A stretch of 64,000 bases of DNA, taken from Nakamurella silvestris. Its GTDB lineage: Bacteria; Actinomycetota; Actinomycetes; Mycobacteriales; Nakamurellaceae. The position numbers were made by a program, and so were the translations under genes. Location: the NCBI GenBank assembly GCA_003576535.1, contig QXCQ01000091.1, positions 142,952-206,951 of the forward strand, read 5' to 3'. Positions 60,342 to 64,000 of the stretch are shown here, one piece after another. Below the pieces are notes generated by a model. That model saw only the letters and a program-made list of their open reading frames with translations. It made no database searches and was not told where the DNA came from. How positions within the stretch are numbered: position 1 is the first letter of the stretch; every line of letters begins with the position of its first letter.

Positions 60342-62771
60342 TCAACGGGCCTCCGGGAGACCCGTCCCCCGCATCACCGTGCTGAGTCGGCCTCCGTCCA
60401 GACACACGGCCACGTCACCGTCCAGGTCGGTGCGCAGAACAGTGCCGATACCGGACGCGGCGAGCAGGTGCAGGGCCGACGGGCTCGGATGGCCAAAGTC
60501 GTTGCCCAGGCCCACCCCGATGACACCGACCGCCGCACCGATCCGATCAACGAAGGCGGGCAACAGTTTCGCCGACCCGTGGTGCGGGACCTTCAGAACA
60601 TCGGCGTGCAGATCGGTGCCCGCATCCAACAGGGCCTGCTGGGCACGTACCTCCACATCGCCGGTGAGCAGGATCCTCGTCGAGCCGATCGTTGCCCTGA
60701 TCACCACCGACTGATCGTTGGGACCCCAGTGGGTGGAACCGGGAACAGCGACCGGACCGAGGATGTCGAGGCGGTCCGGGCCGACGGTCCAACTGGTCCC
60801 CCGCGTCAACGCCGTGATCGGAACCCCGGCGGCCCTGCTGGAGGCGAGCACCTGGTCCCAGCCCTGCGCCGGCTCCCTGCCCGGTCCCACGCCGACAGCT
60901 GCCACCGCCCGACCATCGAGAACCCCGCTGAGCCCGTCGATGTGATCGGCGTGCAGATGGGTCAGCACGACCAGCGGTACCGTCGTGATCCCGAGCCGGT
61001 CCAGGCACCGGTCCATCAACACCGGATCCGGTCCGGTGTCGATGACGACCGCCTCGCCGGGTCTCCCGGTGGACAGAACCAGACCGTCCCCCTGCCCGAC
61101 CTCGCAGGCGATGAGCAGCCATCCCTGCGGCGGCCATCCGAGGGTGATCACCTGCGCGGGAACGATGATCACCAAGAACCCGACCACCAGGGCGCAGATG
61201 AACGCACGCCAACGGCGGTGCCGCATCAGCAGGAGGGTCACCACGATCAGGACGGCGAGCACGACGGCACCGCTCACCGATGACGGCCAAGTGACGACCG
61301 CATTCGGTCGCGCGGCCACCGTGTGAGCCACCCCCGCGATCCACCGACCCAGCGGGGCCAGGACAGTGCCCAGACCGGCACCGCCGTCCGGCCAGCAGGT
61401 CGCGACCAGGGCCGTCAGCACACCGAGGATCAACAACGGTGCCACCACCGGGGACACCAGCAGATTGGCCGGGACCGACCACACCGAGATGGAGCCGCTG
61501 ATCATCGTGATGACGGGCATCGTCGCCAGCTGGGCGACCACCGGCAGGACCAACAGGTCGGCCCAGCCTGCCGGGATCCCCCTCCGCCGAAGGGCTTTCG
61601 ACCAGACCGGCGAGACCAGGACAATGCCGAGGGTGGCCAGGACGGACAATGCGAACCCGGGGTCCGTTGCCAGCGCAGGATCCCACCACAACAGTCCGAC
61701 CACCGCGGCGGCCAGAGCGGGGAGGGCGCTGCGGGATCGCCCGATCAGCAACGCCAGCACTGCAACGGAGCCCATCACTGCCGCCCGGAGCACGGACGGC
61801 CCCGGCCGGACGATCACCACCAGGGCGAGAACAACTACCCCGGCGCCGATTCCGGCCGCGCGGGGACCGATCCGGCGCAACACCACCAGCAGCATCCCGC
61901 ACAGGACGGTGAAATGAGATCCGGAGACGGCGAGCAGGTGGGCAAGGCCCGAGACCCGGGCGTCGGCAGTCAGCCGCCGGCTCAGACCGCGGGTGTCACC
62001 GAGGACGATCCCCGGGAGCAGACCGGCCTGCTCCGGTTCCAGACCCGCTGTCGCAGCGGCGAAACGGACACGGAGTGCACCCGCCCATCGCTGCCACCAC
62101 GGAGGTTCGGCGACAGTGATCGGCGGGCCCGTGACGGTGACCATGGCCGCCGGTATCACGGACCGGTCGTCGACGGTGCCCCGGCCTGCCACGCGAACGC
62201 TCTGTCCCGGAAGCACAGCTGCCCATGCGGTGCCGGTGACGAACAGGGTGATCGCAGCCCGGGAGGAACGGGCCGGTCCCCGGCTCGGCAGTGACACCTC
62301 GGTGGCCGTACCGTGAACCAGGTATCGTCGGGCGCTGCTGCTGCCTGCGACGAAGGGATCGACCATCGGCTGCGGATCACCGGAGACCGTCACCGTCAGC
62401 TGAACCCACTGGCCCGCAACGGAAGCCAGGTGCACCGGATCCCGATTCGCCTGGTCGATCCGCAGGGCGGCTATCCCGCTGCCCGCGGCGAGAAACAGGG
62501 CGGCCGGCAACACTGCGCGCCACACGCGCAAGCCCAGTCGTGTGTGATGCCCACTTCGACGGCCGGGCACCAGAATCAGGCCGGCCGCGCCCGCGGAGAA
62601 CAGCACGGCAACGCCGGCGGTGATCCATCCCACGGCACTGCCGGCGCACAGGGTCACGAGACTGCCACCCCAGGCGGCAACGGCCGGGAACAGCAGGCGC
62701 AGGTCCAACGGCGGCTGCGCGTCCTCTTCGATGATGGGGCGATGCCGGGTGGTTCCTGGGCGATCGTTCAC
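60342..62771 (-). CDS. comEC: ComEC/Rec2 DNA uptake channel protein
   Basis: The 809-residue membrane protein has an N-terminal hydrophobic region, an OB-like DUF4131 domain (SVRVAGRGTVDDRSVIPAAM) and the Competence domain with many spans (GLAHLLAVSGSHFTVLCGML, GPSVLRAAVMGSVAVLALL). A C-terminal metallo-beta-lactamase domain follows with THLHADHIDGLSG, GDVEVRAQQALLD and LKVPHHGS. It transports single-stranded DNA in natural transformation, or may serve another export role where competence is unproven. The GTG start overlaps the comEA stop (GTGA). Confidence 0.94.
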   Translation of the reverse strand: MNDRPGTTRHRPIIEEDAQPPLDLRLLFPAVAAWGGSLVTLCAGSAVGWITAGVAVLFSAGAAGLILVPGRRSGHHTRLGLRVWRAVLPAALFLAAGSGIAALRIDQANRDPVHLASVAGQWVQLTVTVSGDPQPMVDPFVAGSSSARRYLVHGTATEVSLPSRGPARSSRAAITLFVTGTAWAAVLPGQSVRVAGRGTVDDRSVIPAAMVTVTGPPITVAEPPWWQRWAGALRVRFAAATAGLEPEQAGLLPGIVLGDTRGLSRRLTADARVSGLAHLLAVSGSHFTVLCGMLLVVLRRIGPRAAGIGAGVVVLALVVIVRPGPSVLRAAVMGSVAVLALLIGRSRSALPALAAAVVGLLWWDPALATDPGFALSVLATLGIVLVSPVWSKALRRRGIPAGWADLLVLPVVAQLATMPVITMISGSISVWSVPANLLVSPVVAPLLILGVLTALVATCWPDGGAGLGTVLAPLGRWIAGVAHTVAARPNAVVTWPSSVSGAVVLAVLIVVTLLLMRHRRWRAFICALVVGFLVIIVPAQVITLGWPPQGWLLIACEVGQGDGLVLSTGRPGEAVVIDTGPDPVLMDRCLDRLGITTVPLVVLTHLHADHIDGLSGVLDGRAVAAVGVGPGREPAQGWDQVLASSRAAGVPITALTRGTSWTVGPDRLDILGPVAVPGSTHWGPNDQSVVIRATIGSTRILLTGDVEVRAQQALLDAGTDLHADVLKVPHHGSAKLLPAFVDRIGAAVGVIGVGLGNDFGHPSPSALHLLAASGIGTVLRTDLDGDVAVCLDGGRLSTVMRGTGLPEAR

Positions 62772-63658
62772 AGCGTCACCAACGGGGCGAGGCGGGCCAA
62801 CCGCACCTCGCCGATGCCCCCGACCTCCTCGAGCTGGTCGATCGAGGTGAACGTGCCGTGGCTCTCACGCCAGGCGATGATGTTGCCGGCCATCACCGGT
62901 CCGACACCGGGCAGTTGTTCCAACTCGGACTCGGTGGCGGTGTTGAGGTCGACGAGCTGCGGTGGTCCGGCGACATCACCGGCGCTCGAACCCGTCCCCG
63001 GTGCATCCGAGGTGCCCTGACCCGGCGCGCTCTGCCGGGTGGTGGAGGTACCGGCAGGACCGATCACCACCGAATCACCGTCGGCCAACCGCTGGGCCAG
63101 GTTCACGCCCGCAAGATCGGCCTTGGATCTCACCCCGCCGGCGGCCGCGATGGCATCGGCCACCCTGGCCCCCTGCGGGAGTGTCACCACCCCCTGGCGG
63201 TGGACGAGTCCGGTGACCGACACCACGATCACCGTCGGCGCGAGGACCGACGACGACTCGGGCACGGGTGCGGCCGTGGTCGGCGCAGCTGCCGTCAACG
63301 GTCGACCTGACGGATCCGAGGCGGTCGTCGGCCCCTCGACCGGGCCCGTTGCCGCGGTGGCGGCGAAGGCCGGCGGCGTCGGCACGACCTGCGGGCGGTT
63401 GATCCAGACACCAACTGCCGCAGCGCAGGCGGCCAGAGCGGCCACCACCCCCAGGGTGAGCGCGCCCCGGCGGCCCGGATCGACCCGCGCACCGCGGAGC
63501 GGCTCCGGCACCCAGCGTTCGGCGATCCGGTTGCGGTGCAACGTGAACCGACCCAGTCCACGGGGCGGCGAGCGGACGGGCTCGTGGCCCGGCTCGTCCT
63601 CGAAGGCATCGAGCAAGATCTGCGGACGGTGTTCGTCGTCCGGCTCCGTGGCTGACAT
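62768..63658 (-). CDS. comEA: ComEA, membrane-anchored DNA receptor
   Basis: The 296-residue protein has one membrane span (ALTLGVVAALAACAAAVGVW, residues 66-85), a Pro/Ala/Thr-rich linker, an SLBB domain (VTGLVHRQGVVTLPQGARV ... AIAAAGGVRSKADLAGV) and C-terminal helix-hairpin-helix DNA-binding repeats (LVDLNTATESELEQLPGVGP, FTSIDQLEEVGGIGEVRLAR). It binds DNA outside the membrane and passes it to ComEC. The ATG choice gives the acidic N-terminus MSATEPDDEH; longer in-frame starts run into the palindromic array upstream. Confidence 0.93.
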   Translation of the reverse strand: MSATEPDDEHRPQILLDAFEDEPGHEPVRSPPRGLGRFTLHRNRIAERWVPEPLRGARVDPGRRGALTLGVVAALAACAAAVGVWINRPQVVPTPPAFAATAATGPVEGPTTASDPSGRPLTAAAPTTAAPVPESSSVLAPTVIVVSVTGLVHRQGVVTLPQGARVADAIAAAGGVRSKADLAGVNLAQRLADGDSVVIGPAGTSTTRQSAPGQGTSDAPGTGSSAGDVAGPPQLVDLNTATESELEQLPGVGPVMAGNIIAWRESHGTFTSIDQLEEVGGIGEVRLARLAPLVTL

Positions 63659-63758
63659 CTGCCCGACGCTAGGCACTGTCGGGCCCGGAGGTGGGCCCGC
63701 GGGTGGCTCCTGTGGACGGATTCGACGGGTGTGGACAACGTCAGCGGCCTTGCTCTCT

Positions 63759-63980
63759 CCGCGAGCGGACCGTGACACCCCCTTGCCTCCCCCGCGAGCG
63801 GTCCGTGACACCCCCAAAACAGGGGTGTGGGAGTCCACTCGCGGACAAGGCCGGCACCCCTTCCCCCGCGAGCGGACCGTGACACCCCCAAAACAGGGGT
63901 GTGAGCGTCCACTCGCGGGGAAAGGCAAGGGTGAGCGTCCACTCGCGGGGAAGAGCAGGGGTGTGGGAGTCCACTCGCGG
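63759..63980. repeat. Nested palindromic array (family A) at the window end
   Basis: Two full hairpins (63792-63844 and 63866-63918; CCGCGAGCGG(A/T)CCGTGACACCC with its partner around CCAAAACAGG) are flanked by one left half-unit (63759-63781) and two right half-units (63929-63950, 63957-63980). The segment 63830-63864 recurs at 63959-63993 with one difference. The array probably continues beyond the window. Confidence 0.85.
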
Positions 63981-64000
63981 ACAAGGCCAGCACCCCTCCA

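Noticed and set aside
63759..63993. CRISPR array
   Set aside because: Units are palindromic and of mixed completeness, the intervals between them are themselves repeated, and no unique regular spacers or cas genes are present.

Overview
This is a high-GC actinobacterial chromosome segment. The gene content points to the Propionibacteriaceae or a close relative: a PPA1309-family protein, a WhiB7 with an AT-hook, a [2Fe-2S]-type ferrochelatase, and a compact hemA / hemE-cgoX-chdC-cpfC-hemC-hemD-hemB-hemL cluster. The family-level assignment is inference, because no rRNA is present and no database search was possible.

Layout. 1-6.7 kb: the 3' end of prfB, a lipoprotein, a two-domain glycosyltransferase convergent with a methyltransferase/coiled-coil protein (surface polysaccharide context), and two initiator tRNA genes, each with its own terminator. 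6.7-25 kb: a block whose order matches mycobacterial Rv3193c-Rv3199c (UPF0182, PDZ/Lon-like protease, zincin-like protein, ABC1/AarF kinase, whiB7, uvrD2, nudC). It is interrupted at about 14.7-17.9 kb by a small, less GC-rich accessory patch holding an orphan excisionase-type HTH protein, a decayed HTH gene and two unrecognised proteins. 25-30.7 kb: a paired M16 peptidase operon leading into nudC, a membrane protein, an M20 dipeptidase and a lipoprotein. 30.7-31.8 kb: a frameshifted AbiEi/DUF559-like gene bracketed by two near-identical 70-bp palindromes. 31.8-49 kb: the conserved housekeeping run era-corC-ybeY-phoH-HIT-(two hydrolases)-rsmE-dnaJ-hrcA-hemW-lepA-rpsT-holA. It includes a CIRCE operator in front of hrcA and two membrane microproteins between lepA and hemW. 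49-59.4 kb: all nine genes from glutamyl-tRNA to heme b by the coproporphyrin-dependent route. 59.5-64 kb: a DUF6319-like gene, comEC-comEA, and a nested palindromic array at the window edge.

How it works together. Most clusters run as tightly overlapping operons (ATGA or GTGA junctions in phoH-ybeY-corC-era, rsmE-hydrolase, M16-nudC, chdC-cpfC-hemC-hemD-hemB, comEA-comEC). Three regulatory systems can be read directly: CIRCE/HrcA control of hrcA-dnaJ; a whiB7 module with an AT-rich autoregulatory promoter, a long leader and a 53-codon uORF; and a candidate DtxR/IdeR-like iron box between hemA and hemE. Eleven genes carry a TANNNT -10 hexamer exactly 6-7 nt before the start codon, which is the signature of leaderless transcription.

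I found no clear new multi-gene defence or mobile system. The strongest novelty candidates are the covarying intergenic palindrome family, the whiB7 leader with its overlapping downstream gene, the accessory patch at 14.9-17.9 kb, and the lepA-hemW microproteins.
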